Positions 25,191 through 33,574 of a stretch of 41,228 nt of DNA are shown here, one piece after another. The notes beneath the pieces were generated by a model that saw only the letters and a program-made list of their open reading frames with translations, made no database searches and was not told the DNA's origin. Origin of the DNA: Deltaproteobacteria bacterium. Lineage in GTDB: Bacteria > Desulfobacterota > BSN033 > WVXP01. The stretch spans positions 1-41,228 of the forward strand of contig JAFDHF010000048.1 in the NCBI GenBank assembly GCA_019308905.1. The letters run 5' to 3'. The translations under genes were made by a program, and so were the position numbers. Positions within the stretch are counted from its first letter, which is position 1; each line of letters opens with the position of its first letter.

Positions 25191-26282
25191 CTAGACATTG
25201 AATCTGAAATGGATTACGTCTCCGTCCTGGACGATGTAGTCGCGCCCCTCTGACCTGAGCAGTCCCCTCTCGCGGGCGGCCTGCTCGGAACGACACTCCA
25301 GGAAATCATCAAAAGAGATTACCTCTGCCCTTATGAACCCCCTTTCCATGTCCGAATGGATCCTGCCAGCCGCAGCCGGGGCCTCTGTTCCTCTGGGGAC
25401 GGTCCACGCCCTCAATTCAGAACTCACAGTAGTAAAGAAGGTCACCAGCCCGAGCACCTGGTAACCGACCTGAATCAGTCTCTCCAGACCCGACTGATCA
25501 ATACCGAAATCCCTCTTGAAGGCATCTCTTTCAGACTCGGGAAGTTGGGCGATCTCGGCTTCCAGGCTGCCACAGATCGAAACGACGGGGATACCCTCTC
25601 TCCCGGCCTTCTCGACCAGGGCCTTGACGTATGAATCCCCATCCCCCGCCTCCTCCTCCACATTGGCCACGTAGAACATCGGCTTTGCCGTCAAAAGCTG
25701 CAGCTCCTCGAGTATCCTCAGGGCGTCTCCTTGGAATGCCAAGCTCCTGGCCATTCTCCCCGAGTTCAATTCTTCATGGATCTTCCGGTAGACTTCCAGC
25801 CTCTCGGCCATCTCCCTGTTTCCGGTCCTGAGGAGTCTCTCAACCTTGGCCATCCTCTTCTCAAGGCTCTCGAGATCCGCAAGGATCAGCTCCGTGTTTA
25901 CGATATCGACATCATGGGGAGGATCCACGGATCCGCTTGAATGGGCGATGTCTTCGCCTTTGAAGCACCGCACTACATGGGCAATGGCGTCTACGCTTCT
26001 TATGTGCCCGAGAAACTGATTGCCCAAACCTTCCCCCTTACTTGCATTCTTGACCAGGCCTGCTATGTCTCGAAACTCGAGTTGAGTAGGTGTTACTTTC
26101 CTGGGTTTGATAATATCAGCGATAAGGGACAACCGCCTGTCAGGGACACTCACGATTCCGATGTTCGGTTCGATCGTGCAGAAGGGATAGCTCGCCACTT
26201 CCGCACCCGCCGCTGTCAACGCGTTGAATATGGTCGATTTCCCAACGTTAGGAAGCCCTACGATCCCACAGGTGAAACCCAT
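25191..26282 (-). CDS. ychF: YchF, Obg-like ribosome-binding ATPase
   Basis: Translation-associated ATPase of the OLA1/YchF group. The 363-residue protein has Walker A G-L-P-N-V-G-K-S (residues 9-16), switch region and DIAGLVKNASKGEGLGNQFL, and the altered G4 motif NVEE (in YVANVEEE) that gives ATP rather than GTP preference. A TGS-like C-terminal domain ends with DYIVQDGDVIHFRFNV. AGGAG precedes the ATG. It is likely the first gene of a ychF-uvrC transcript. Confidence 0.97.
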   Translation of the reverse strand: MGFTCGIVGLPNVGKSTIFNALTAAGAEVASYPFCTIEPNIGIVSVPDRRLSLIADIIKPRKVTPTQLEFRDIAGLVKNASKGEGLGNQFLGHIRSVDAIAHVVRCFKGEDIAHSSGSVDPPHDVDIVNTELILADLESLEKRMAKVERLLRTGNREMAERLEVYRKIHEELNSGRMARSLAFQGDALRILEELQLLTAKPMFYVANVEEEAGDGDSYVKALVEKAGREGIPVVSICGSLEAEIAQLPESERDAFKRDFGIDQSGLERLIQVGYQVLGLVTFFTTVSSELRAWTVPRGTEAPAAAGRIHSDMERGFIRAEVISFDDFLECRSEQAARERGLLRSEGRDYIVQDGDVIHFRFNV

Positions 26283-26423
26283 GACAATTCTCCTGTTAAA
26301 TCAGAGCCGGAAACACCCCGACAGGACCAACGTGCAGAGAGGAGATCCTTTCTTGGAGCGAAAGCAAAACCGATTTCCAATGCTTTTCCAACTACTTGCC
26401 TCCCAGCATATCTTCCTTAGCCA

Positions 26424-26432
26424 ATTATAGCA
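26424..26432 (-). promoter_or_regulatory. Extended -10 promoter of ychF
   Basis: On the minus strand TGCTATAAT has a perfect -10 hexamer (26429-26424) with the upstream TG. A weak -35 word TTGGAC lies 18 bases further up. The predicted transcription start near 26417 gives an unusually long leader of about 135 bases, which contains a possible 6-bp stem AAAGCA/TGCTTT around 26360-26387. Confidence 0.6.
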
Positions 26433-26499
26433 CGCACTTTCCCAAGGGTCCAATTGCCGGAACAGCCCGGCGATCCTGCGTGGGGCAGGGCCCCCTGGC

Positions 26500-26528
26500 T
26501 TGACTCTCCCGTGGCCAGCCATTATATT
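26500..26528 (+). promoter_or_regulatory. Sigma70-like promoter of ribF
   Basis: TTGACT (26500-26505), 17 bases, TATATT (26523-26528): five of six matches in each box. Predicted start near 26535 and a leader of about 40 bases. It is divergent from the ychF promoter about 70 bases away. Confidence 0.65.
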
Positions 26529-26575
26529 TACTGGCTGCTCGATGCAATAGTACAAGACGATCGATCCGGACAGCC

Positions 26576-27538
26576 ATGGAGATCATACTCGGCGTCGAAA
26601 GGATCAGGCGGTCCTTTCGAAATCCCGTTGCAGCCCTGGGCAACTTCGACGGTGTCCATCTGGGTCACCAGCTAATTCTCGAACGTACAAGAGGGGAAGC
26701 GGGCAAGATCGGAGGAGAATCTCTGGTTTTCACCTTCGAACCCCACCCCTTAAAGGTGCTGCGAGGACCCGACTGCCCCCCTCTGATAACGCCTTTCAAG
26801 AAGAAGCTGATGCTTATCGAGGGCCTCGGCGTAGACGTGGTTATCTGTGCAACCTTTACAAGGCGATTCTCGGCCATCGGAGCCAGGGAGTTTGTCGAAT
26901 CCGTCCTTGTAGACCGAATCGGCATCCGGAAGATCGTGGTGGGCTACAATTACTGCTTCGGGTTCAGGAGGCAGGGGACCGTGGAAGACCTGAGACGCTA
27001 CGGCCGAGAATTCGGTTTCCAGGTCATAGTGGTGGGACCCGTTCGGATAGGGGGCCGGATCGTCAGCAGCTCGGTGATTCGAGGCCTCATCCAGCAGGGC
27101 GAAGTGGCCGAAGTGGCCCGTTTTCTTGGTCGTTACTACATGGTTCTCGGGAAGGTGATCTGGGGCACGGCTAGGGGAAGGCTGCTTGGCGTGCCCACGG
27201 CCAACGTGGAGATCCTGAACGAACTCTACCCGAAGAACGGTGTCTATGCGGTGAGAGTGCTGGTTGAGGACCAGACCTACGGGGGAGTCGCAAATGTGGG
27301 AATGAACCCCACCTTTGGAGGAGATCGATTCTCACTCGAGGTTCATATCTTCGACTTCCATCAGGACATCTACGGCAAGGATATCCAGGTGGCGTTTATC
27401 GAAAGGATCCGCAGCGAGAGGGCTTTCAACAGCCCCGAGGCCTTGGTAGAGCAAATTCAGAGGGACATGGATCAGGCACGGAGAATTCTCGCTTCGGAGA
27501 GGTTTCCCTGGGAAGAGAAGAATCTCACCACCGATTGA
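26576..27538 (+). CDS. ribF: Bifunctional riboflavin kinase / FAD synthetase
   Basis: Makes FMN from riboflavin and then FAD. The 320-residue protein has the N-terminal adenylyltransferase domain with LGNFDGVHLGHQ (HxGH) and RIVSSSVIRGLI, and the C-terminal flavokinase domain with GKVIWGTARGRLLGVPTANV, NGVYAVRV and a catalytic Glu in LEVHIFDF. Only a weak GGA site precedes the ATG. It stands alone on the plus strand and converges on lepB with 38 bases between the stops and no terminator visible. Confidence 0.96.
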   Translation: MEIILGVERIRRSFRNPVAALGNFDGVHLGHQLILERTRGEAGKIGGESLVFTFEPHPLKVLRGPDCPPLITPFKKKLMLIEGLGVDVVICATFTRRFSAIGAREFVESVLVDRIGIRKIVVGYNYCFGFRRQGTVEDLRRYGREFGFQVIVVGPVRIGGRIVSSSVIRGLIQQGEVAEVARFLGRYYMVLGKVIWGTARGRLLGVPTANVEILNELYPKNGVYAVRVLVEDQTYGGVANVGMNPTFGGDRFSLEVHIFDFHQDIYGKDIQVAFIERIRSERAFNSPEALVEQIQRDMDQARRILASERFPWEEKNLTTD

Positions 27539-27576
27539 TCCCAACAAAGCGCGCCCTTCCACACCTCTCTGTTCCC

Positions 27577-28203
27577 CTATCTTATCAGATGGCCGAACCT
27601 GCGCCACCGGATCTTCCCCACCAGGGTGGGAGAGGTTTTGTCCCATGAAAAATAGATGACAAAGGCACGACCCTTCACGGCGTTCAAACCGACGAATCCC
27701 CAGTACCGACTGTCCTGGCTGTTGTCCCGGTTATCTCCCATGACGAATAGGGAACCAGGTGGAACAACCTCGGGGCCGTAGTTATCCCTTACCGAGGCCG
27801 TATTCACATGGTTTTTCGAATATCTACCCCATGGGTCTTCCAGGGGTTTATCATTTATGAGGATCTCCTTTCCCACGATCTGGATCTTTTCTCCAGGCAG
27901 TCCTATGACCCGCTTGATGAAGTCTTTGCTCTTGTCCTTGGGATAGATGAAGACGATGACATCGCCCCTGTTCGGGCATCTCACGAAGAGCTTCTTGTCG
28001 ACGAAGGGGATCTTTATGCCATAGATAAACTTCCAAACCAGGATGTGATCTCCCACCTGGAGGGTGGGCACCATGGAGCTGGATGGGATCTTGAAGGCCT
28101 GGACCACGAAAGTCCTGATGAACATAGCTATCAAGAAGGCGACAACGATCGCTTCGGTCCATTCTCTCAGTTGACTCTTCTGTGGTTTTGCTCTTTGCAC
28201 CAT
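27577..28203 (-). CDS. lepB: Signal peptidase I
   Basis: Membrane-bound serine protease that removes signal peptides of exported proteins. The 208-residue protein has one N-terminal membrane helix (about 17-36), the catalytic Ser43 in IPSSSMVPTL, the general base Lys97 in KRVIGLPGE, and the conserved GDNRDNSQDSRYWG near the C-terminus. It is the last gene of the minus-strand group argS, SPOR-domain gene, lepB, 61 bases after its neighbour. Confidence 0.95.
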   Translation of the reverse strand: MVQRAKPQKSQLREWTEAIVVAFLIAMFIRTFVVQAFKIPSSSMVPTLQVGDHILVWKFIYGIKIPFVDKKLFVRCPNRGDVIVFIYPKDKSKDFIKRVIGLPGEKIQIVGKEILINDKPLEDPWGRYSKNHVNTASVRDNYGPEVVPPGSLFVMGDNRDNSQDSRYWGFVGLNAVKGRAFVIYFSWDKTSPTLVGKIRWRRFGHLIR

Positions 28204-28264
28204 GGTGTTCTCTCACTCCTCTGTCGGCGACTTTTCCGGCCTGGGGCACGGCGTGCTGCGTCTC

Positions 28265-28981
28265 TCACCGCTTCATCTTCGCTCTTTCAGACAGAACAAT
28301 AGGCTTGAGCCCCTCACTCGCCGCTATGGCCTTCACCCTTTTTCTTGCTTCTTCTCTGTTCCCAAAAGGCCCCAAGCGCACCCTGTACCAGATTCCCTTG
28401 TCCAGAACGACGGCAGAGACAACCTCAGCAGCAAACCCCTTTGCCCTGAGATGTTTCCGGAGTCTTTCCGCTCTTGCTTCCTCTCGGAAGGAGGCTACCT
28501 GGACATAGTAGACCAGAGGTGTAGGCTTGCGGGCCGGCCCTGCCGGCCGGGACTCGGACGCTGCCTCGCGTGGTACAGACGATCTCTCTCTTGGTGGAGG
28601 AGTCTTTCCCTCTTCCTTGAAATCCCTCGTTCCCTCCGTGCCGGGCAGAGCCGCTCTGGGAAGTGATTCATAAAAGGTAAACCGTGCCTCCTCCTTATCC
28701 GGGCGAGCCTCTGATTTCGGCCCCTCTACACCGGTTCCGCCTTCCTCGCCTCTCTCCCCCTCCCTGACCACAGCCTCAGGGACTACCCTCTCCTCCGCTT
28801 TAGCAGAGAGCGAAGGCTCCCCCCTCGAGGTCGTGGCTGCGGTAAAGTGTTGGCCGATCCAGTATCCCAACAGTGTACCTATGACGAAAATAGCCATATG
28901 GGATACGGCGAGAATCGACCAGCCCGCCGGCCCTCCCCTTTCCTCCTTCTGTTGCCCATATCTCTTCAGATCTCGGACCAT
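28265..28981 (-). CDS. SPOR-domain membrane protein
   Basis: Predicted single-pass inner-membrane protein of 238 residues. A short cytoplasmic N-terminus is followed by a membrane helix (about 23-44, AVSHMAIFVIGTLLGYWIG), a long Glu/Arg/Pro-rich, probably disordered periplasmic linker (about 50-155), and a C-terminal SPOR domain (about 160-235) with YYVQVASFREEARAERLRK and WYRVRLGPFGNREEARKR. SPOR domains bind denuded glycan strands of septal peptidoglycan, so a role in division or envelope remodelling is likely, similar in plan to FtsN or DedD. It follows argS by 15 bases and is probably co-expressed with it. Confidence 0.9.
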   Translation of the reverse strand: MVRDLKRYGQQKEERGGPAGWSILAVSHMAIFVIGTLLGYWIGQHFTAATTSRGEPSLSAKAEERVVPEAVVREGERGEEGGTGVEGPKSEARPDKEEARFTFYESLPRAALPGTEGTRDFKEEGKTPPPRERSSVPREAASESRPAGPARKPTPLVYYVQVASFREEARAERLRKHLRAKGFAAEVVSAVVLDKGIWYRVRLGPFGNREEARKRVKAIAASEGLKPIVLSERAKMKR

Positions 28982-28996
28982 TACCCGCAGACTCTC

Positions 28997-30685
28997 CTAC
29001 ATGCGGTTTGGGGCTGATACCCCAAGGAGTCTGAGGTTGTTTCCCAAAACGATGCGGGTTGCCCTTGCCAGAAAAAGCCGTGCCTTTGTGGTCTCCTCGT
29101 CATCGCCGATGATTCTCAGGGCCCTGTTCCTGCTCCCCAAGTTGTAGTATGAGTGGAAAAGGCTTGCCACTTCCTGGGCGTAGAAACACAGCCTGTGGGG
29201 TTCCAGGGAAAGAGCACTTCCCTCCACGATCTCAGGAAAGGCAGACAGGGTCTTTATGAGTTCCAACTCTTCAGGGAGAGTGAGCCTCCCGATCTGGATC
29301 TCTCCAAAGGATGGGATCGGGATGCCCCGCCTCCGGGCCTCTCTCAAGACGCTCGCTATCCTGGCATGGGCATACTGAACATAGTAGACCGGGTTATCGC
29401 TCTCTTTCCTCTTGGCCAGGGCGAGATCAAAATCCAAAGGGCTGTCAGACCTCCTCATGAGGAAAAAGAAGCGGGAAGCATCCGGACCCACTTCATCCAA
29501 CACCTCCCGGAGGGTCGTAAACTGTCCCGCCCTGGTAGACATGGCAAGAGGTTTGCCCTCGATCAACAGGTTGACCAACCGGACCAGCACGATCTTGAGA
29601 TCCTCTTCCCTTCTCCCCAAGGCCTGGACGGCCGCCTTCATCCTTGGGATGTAGCCGTGATGGTCAGCTCCCCAGACGTTTATGACCGTGTCGAACCCTC
29701 TCCGATACTTGTCCCAGTGGTATGCAATGTCTGAGGCGAAATATGTGGTGGACCCGTCGGCCTTTATTAGAACACGGTCCTTCTCATCTCCATAGCGGCT
29801 GCTGGCGAACCAGGTTGCACCCTCTCTCTCGTAGACCAACCCCCTCCTTCTGAGATGCTCGATGGCCCGGGTTACCAGCCTCTTGGCATAGAGCCTTCCC
29901 TCGCTGAACCAGTTCTGAAAGCGAACCCCGAAATCCCTGAGATCTCCCCGGATGCCCTCCATGATCCGGGAGACCGCAAAAGACGTGCAAAACCGGAGAG
30001 CCTCCTTCTCTTCCCACTCGAGGAGATCCCCGCCTCTGTTCCTTGCAATCTCCCTGGCAATGTCGACGACGTATTCCCCCTGGTACCACCGGCTCTCAAA
30101 GGAGACGTCCTGTCCGAGAACCTGCCTGTACCTGGCCAATACGGATCTCCCTAGATTCTCTATCTGGCTTCCCACGTCATTTATGTAATACTCCTTCGAG
30201 ACCCTGTACCCCACGGCTTTCAGAAGGCGGGCCAGCACGTCTCCCGTCACTGCACCCCGTCCGTGGCCTACATGAAGAGGTCCGGTTGGATTGGCACTGA
30301 CAAACTCCACCTGTATCCGCCTTCTCTGCCCTATTTCGCTTTTGCCGTAGCTCCGTCCCTCCTGCTCAATCATGCCGAGGAGGCGAACCCAAGCGTCCTT
30401 CCGAACAAAGAGGTTTATGAACCCCGGCCCCGCAACCTCCACCCGATCTATCAAACCCTCAGAATCGACGATGTTCTCTACTATGGCTTGGGCCACGACC
30501 CTGGGAGGTCGACCGCCACGGGAAGCGAGAACCATTGCAATATTGGTTGCGTAATCCCCGTGATCCCTGATTCTCGGGATCTCCAGGGAGACCCGGGGAA
30601 TCTCTCCTCCCGGGATGCCCTCCCCTTTCATGGCTCTCTCAGCAGCCGAGGCGAGAATATCTTTGAGCGCTTCTTTGACGGTCAT
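28997..30685 (-). CDS. argS: Arginyl-tRNA synthetase
   Basis: Class I synthetase that charges tRNA-Arg. The 562-residue protein has the N-terminal Add-1 domain (IRDHGDYATNIAMVLA), the HIGH-type motif in SANPTGPLHVGHGRGA, WGADHHGYIPRMKAA, a KMSKS-like AMSTRAGQF, and the DALR anticodon-binding domain ending in LRLLGVSAPNRM. The start at MTVKEALKDIL has GGAAAAGGG upstream; the open frame extends to 30748 but those residues are not conserved sequence. It is followed closely by the SPOR-domain gene. Confidence 0.96.
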   Translation of the reverse strand: MTVKEALKDILASAAERAMKGEGIPGGEIPRVSLEIPRIRDHGDYATNIAMVLASRGGRPPRVVAQAIVENIVDSEGLIDRVEVAGPGFINLFVRKDAWVRLLGMIEQEGRSYGKSEIGQRRRIQVEFVSANPTGPLHVGHGRGAVTGDVLARLLKAVGYRVSKEYYINDVGSQIENLGRSVLARYRQVLGQDVSFESRWYQGEYVVDIAREIARNRGGDLLEWEEKEALRFCTSFAVSRIMEGIRGDLRDFGVRFQNWFSEGRLYAKRLVTRAIEHLRRRGLVYEREGATWFASSRYGDEKDRVLIKADGSTTYFASDIAYHWDKYRRGFDTVINVWGADHHGYIPRMKAAVQALGRREEDLKIVLVRLVNLLIEGKPLAMSTRAGQFTTLREVLDEVGPDASRFFFLMRRSDSPLDFDLALAKRKESDNPVYYVQYAHARIASVLREARRRGIPIPSFGEIQIGRLTLPEELELIKTLSAFPEIVEGSALSLEPHRLCFYAQEVASLFHSYYNLGSRNRALRIIGDDEETTKARLFLARATRIVLGNNLRLLGVSAPNRM

Positions 30686-30793
30686 CCCTTTTCCAGTAAG
30701 TCGGGGATTCTCTCCCCCCAACCTGCCACCAGGCCCTCCGGGGAACACAAGGGACCGCCCCGCAAACCCGTGATCTTCCCCCCACGGGCATTT

Positions 30794-31699
30794 TCAGTGA
30801 CGCCTGAGCATAGAAGGAGACCCCCCTTGCCCGGCAATTTCCTGTCTCTCAATCTCTTGGGAAGTCTGGGGAAGCGGCAGGGCAGGGTCGCAGATATCCC
30901 TGTAAGTGGTTGGCCGGCGATCGGAGAGGAAGGGATACTCCTTGCGGTACCGGCCGATCTCGCTGAAATCCACATCCGCAAATACGATCCCCTCTTTCAT
31001 CCCGCTGGGACCGGCGACGACCTCTCCGTCCGGCCCTACACAGAAGCTCTGACCGTAAAAGTCCTGTCTCTTTTCGCTTCCCACGCGGTTCACCCTCATA
31101 ATGTAGACACCGTTTGCCAGGGCATTGGCACGAATCATGGTCTGCCACCGGTCCTGCGAGGCAAAGGCCGCCGCCGTCGGCGAAAATACAATCTGAGCGC
31201 CCTTCAAGGCGAGGCATCTCGTCCCTTCAGGAAAGAAGTTATCCCAGCATATCTGGATACCGATTCTACCGTGGGACGTGGGGAAAACGGTTAGCCCCGT
31301 GTTGCCCGGAGCGAAATATGACCTCTCCTCCCACAGGGGGATCTGGGGAACATGGACCTTCCGGTAAACACCGGCGATCTCGCCTCCGGCATCGATCACT
31401 GTGGCCGAGTTGTAGAAGCCTCCCTCAGAGTCCTTCTCAAAAATCGGGCAGATCAAGACCACATCCTTGTCCCTTGCCAGGGGCCTGATCGCTTCGACGG
31501 TGGGTCCGTCAAAGGGTTCGGCGAGGTCGAAGCTTTCCCTGTCTATCTCCTTCGGAAACCAGTGGGTGTGAAAGAGTTCCTGAAAGCAGATGATTCTGGC
31601 CCCGCGGTCTGCAGCGAGACATGCCAGCCTGAAGGCCTTTTCAACGTTTCTCTCCTTGTCTTCACTGCAAGCCATCTGAATCCCCGCCACCTTGATCAC
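30794..31699 (-). CDS. Nitrilase-superfamily carbon-nitrogen hydrolase
   Basis: Amidohydrolase of 301 residues with the full catalytic triad of the family: E41 (CFQELFHT), K114 (VYRKVHVP) and C151 (IQICWDNFFPE). The CWDNFFPE context and length resemble N-carbamoylputrescine amidase and beta-ureidopropionase branches, so a carbamoyl-amine substrate is the best guess, but neighbouring genes (argS, SPOR, lepB) give no pathway support. The start is a GTG with AGGGG seven bases upstream; in-frame GTGs at 31717 and 31705 are alternatives. The tail after about residue 280 looks unconserved. Confidence 0.9.
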   Translation of the reverse strand: MIKVAGIQMACSEDKERNVEKAFRLACLAADRGARIICFQELFHTHWFPKEIDRESFDLAEPFDGPTVEAIRPLARDKDVVLICPIFEKDSEGGFYNSATVIDAGGEIAGVYRKVHVPQIPLWEERSYFAPGNTGLTVFPTSHGRIGIQICWDNFFPEGTRCLALKGAQIVFSPTAAAFASQDRWQTMIRANALANGVYIMRVNRVGSEKRQDFYGQSFCVGPDGEVVAGPSGMKEGIVFADVDFSEIGRYRKEYPFLSDRRPTTYRDICDPALPLPQTSQEIERQEIAGQGGSPSMLRRH

Positions 31700-31814
31700 A
31701 AACACCCCCTGCCACACTGAATCGGTACGGCCGAATCCTCACCTATCCGCGTCGGGCTCGTCGACTCTGGAAAGGCCCCGGGGAGCCAAACCCAGCGTCA
31801 AAACAGAAAAAAAA

Positions 31815-31843
31815 TTCTAGCAGAGCCCAACTGGGCTGTCAAG
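31815..31843 (-). promoter_or_regulatory. Near-consensus sigma70 promoter of the nitrilase-family gene
   Basis: On the minus strand TTGACA (31843-31838) is perfect, the spacer is 17 bases, and TAGAAT (31820-31815) has five of six matches with an upstream TG. The spacer contains the small palindrome AGCCC-AGTT-GGGCT. The predicted start near 31808 leaves a leader of about 110 bases. Confidence 0.7.
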
Positions 31844-31974
31844 GCTCGGGGCGGCGAGACTGCCTCCCGTTCTGGGGAAAGCTCTTGTTCGACAGCCGAG
31901 GAACACCCTTATAGATCGAGAGACGTTAGGACATCCGCCTCGGAAGGCGGAGACCCCCTTGAGCCCGGGCCCCC

Positions 31975-32002
31975 TTGCCTTTTTGCTCCACCTCAGTATA
32001 AT
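31975..32002 (+). promoter_or_regulatory. Sigma70-like promoter of the response regulator gene
   Basis: TTGCCT (31975-31980), 16 bases, TATAAT (31997-32002): the -10 box is perfect and the -35 box moderate. Predicted start near 32009, about 30 bases before the ATG at 32041. Confidence 0.6.
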
Positions 32003-32040
32003 GATTGCTGGAATCCCACAGGGGCTCGGGTGGTGCATCG

Positions 32041-32709
32041 ATGCGACTTCTTGTCGTGGAGGACGAGAGAAAGGTCGCCAGCTTTCTAAAAAAAGGATTG
32101 GAGGAAGAGTATTATGCCGTGGACCTCGCCTATGACGGCGAGGAAGCCCTCTACATGGTAGAGGTGAACGATTATGACCTCATCCTCCTCGACATCATGC
32201 TTCCGAGAGTCGACGGCATGACCGTTTTGAAGCAGATAAGGAAGGGTTCCAACTCGGTCCCTATCCTCCTGTTGACGGCCAAGGATTCGGTGGAGAGTAT
32301 CGTGGAGGGCCTCGATGCGGGGGGGGACGACTACCTCACCAAGCCCTTTGCCTTCAGTGAACTTCTGGCGCGGATCCGTGCCCTTCTCCGGCGCGACAGG
32401 GAAGCAAAGACGCCTGTTCTTCAGCTCTCAGACCTGAGGCTCTCCCCGCTGACCCATGAGGTCACCCGCGGCGGCAAGAAGATCCCGTTGACGGCAAAAG
32501 AGTATGCCCTCCTCGAGTACTTCATGAGGAATCCAAACAGAGTGCTTACGCGCACCATGATATCCGAGCATGTGTGGGACTACCATTTCGACACGGATAC
32601 CAATGTAGTCGACGTCTACGTCAACTTCCTCAGAAAGAAGATCGATCGAGGGTTCGATGTGAAGCTGATCCACACGATTCGAGGCGTCGGCTACATGATG
32701 AAGGAGTAA
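32041..32709 (+). CDS. OmpR/PhoB-family response regulator
   Basis: DNA-binding regulator of 222 residues. The receiver (1-115) shows LLVVEDERK, acceptor Asp in LILLDIMLPRVDG, Thr in LLLTAKD and Lys in LTKPFAFSELLARI. The C-terminal winged helix (about 125-222) shows LTAKEYALLEYFMRNPNRVL and the recognition region TNVVDVYVNFLRKKID. Closest in style to CusR/MprA-type regulators. The start chosen gives the family N-terminus; an ATG at 32005 would add 12 unrelated residues. The kinase gene follows after four bases, so the two form an operon. Confidence 0.93.
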   Translation: MRLLVVEDERKVASFLKKGLEEEYYAVDLAYDGEEALYMVEVNDYDLILLDIMLPRVDGMTVLKQIRKGSNSVPILLLTAKDSVESIVEGLDAGGDDYLTKPFAFSELLARIRALLRRDREAKTPVLQLSDLRLSPLTHEVTRGGKKIPLTAKEYALLEYFMRNPNRVLTRTMISEHVWDYHFDTDTNVVDVYVNFLRKKIDRGFDVKLIHTIRGVGYMMKE

Positions 32710-32713
32710 GAAG

Positions 32714-33574
32714 GTGAACTTCCAGAGCATTCGGTTTCGTCTTACCCTTTGGTATGTAGCGATCCTGGGAGTTATCCTCTGTTCTTTCAGCGGGTTTCTC
32801 TATCTCACCCTTTCCCGGAGCCTCCATCATTACATGGATGCAAAGATCAAGACCATAGCCGACTTTGTCGCCTCCTCCTACTCGAGTCCCTATGCCAAGT
32901 ACGGGGTTAACCTGGATCGAATCGTGGAAGAGGCGACCGGCATGAGACCCACCGGCAAGTTCATCCAGGTTTTGGACACGACAGGACGGATCGGCCTGAA
33001 ATCGGGCAATCTCGGAAGGTTTCAGCTTCCCATTTCCATCCGAGCCTTGAGAAACGCGTCCAGGGGAAGGGTGACCTTCGAGACTAATCGCACCATAGGC
33101 ACCTCTCCCATCCGGATCGTGACCGTTCCGATCGTTGCAGGGCATCGCGTCACCAATATCGTCCAGGTGGCCAGTTCCCTCGAAGACATGGAGAAAGCCC
33201 TACATACCCTCCTTCTCATCCTTTCGATTACGATTCCTTCGGCTCTGGCAGTGGCAAGCCTCGGTGGAAATTTCCTGGCGAACAGGGCCCTCAGGCCGGT
33301 GGAGGAGGTGACCAACACGGCCAGGGCTATCACATCCCATAACCTCAACAGGAGAATCCGAATCAAGAAAGGCAAGGACGAGATCGGCCGTCTCGCTGAA
33401 ACCTTCAATGAGATGATCTCCCGCCTTGACCGTTCTTTCAAACAGATGCGTCAGTTCAGCGCAGATGCCTCTCATGAACTCAAGACTCCCCTGACGGTTC
33501 TGAAAGGGGAAATCGAAGTCGCCTTGCGCAGGGAGAGGAAGAATGATGAATACTGGAGGAGATCAATAACATGA
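32714..33574 (+). CDS. Sensor kinase, N-terminal part (sensor, HAMP, phospho-acceptor helix)
   Basis: First half of a broken or split histidine kinase, 286 residues. It has a membrane helix (about 12-34), a periplasmic sensor region, a second membrane helix (about 160-184), a HAMP domain (RALRPVEEVTNTARAI and on) and the first helix of the DHp domain with H254 in FSADASHELKTPLT. The reading frame then ends at TGA 33572-33574, where related kinases continue with the second DHp helix. The GTG start has AAGGAG seven bases upstream, overlapping the end of the regulator gene. By itself this part has no ATP-binding domain. Confidence 0.8.
   Translation: MNFQSIRFRLTLWYVAILGVILCSFSGFLYLTLSRSLHHYMDAKIKTIADFVASSYSSPYAKYGVNLDRIVEEATGMRPTGKFIQVLDTTGRIGLKSGNLGRFQLPISIRALRNASRGRVTFETNRTIGTSPIRIVTVPIVAGHRVTNIVQVASSLEDMEKALHTLLLILSITIPSALAVASLGGNFLANRALRPVEEVTNTARAITSHNLNRRIRIKKGKDEIGRLAETFNEMISRLDRSFKQMRQFSADASHELKTPLTVLKGEIEVALRRERKNDEYWRRSIT

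Larger units (their letters stand above)
31700..32040. other. Divergent region between the nitrilase-family gene and the response regulator
   Basis: No gene is supported. It holds the minus-strand promoter at 31815-31843, a perfect 7-bp hairpin TCCGCCT-CGGA-AGGCGGA (31934-31951), and the plus-strand promoter at 31975-32002. Confidence 0.5.

Noticed and set aside
23701-25194. Long open frame antisense to uvrC
   Set aside because: The opposite strand encodes a full UvrC with all motifs; this frame has no recognisable protein pattern.
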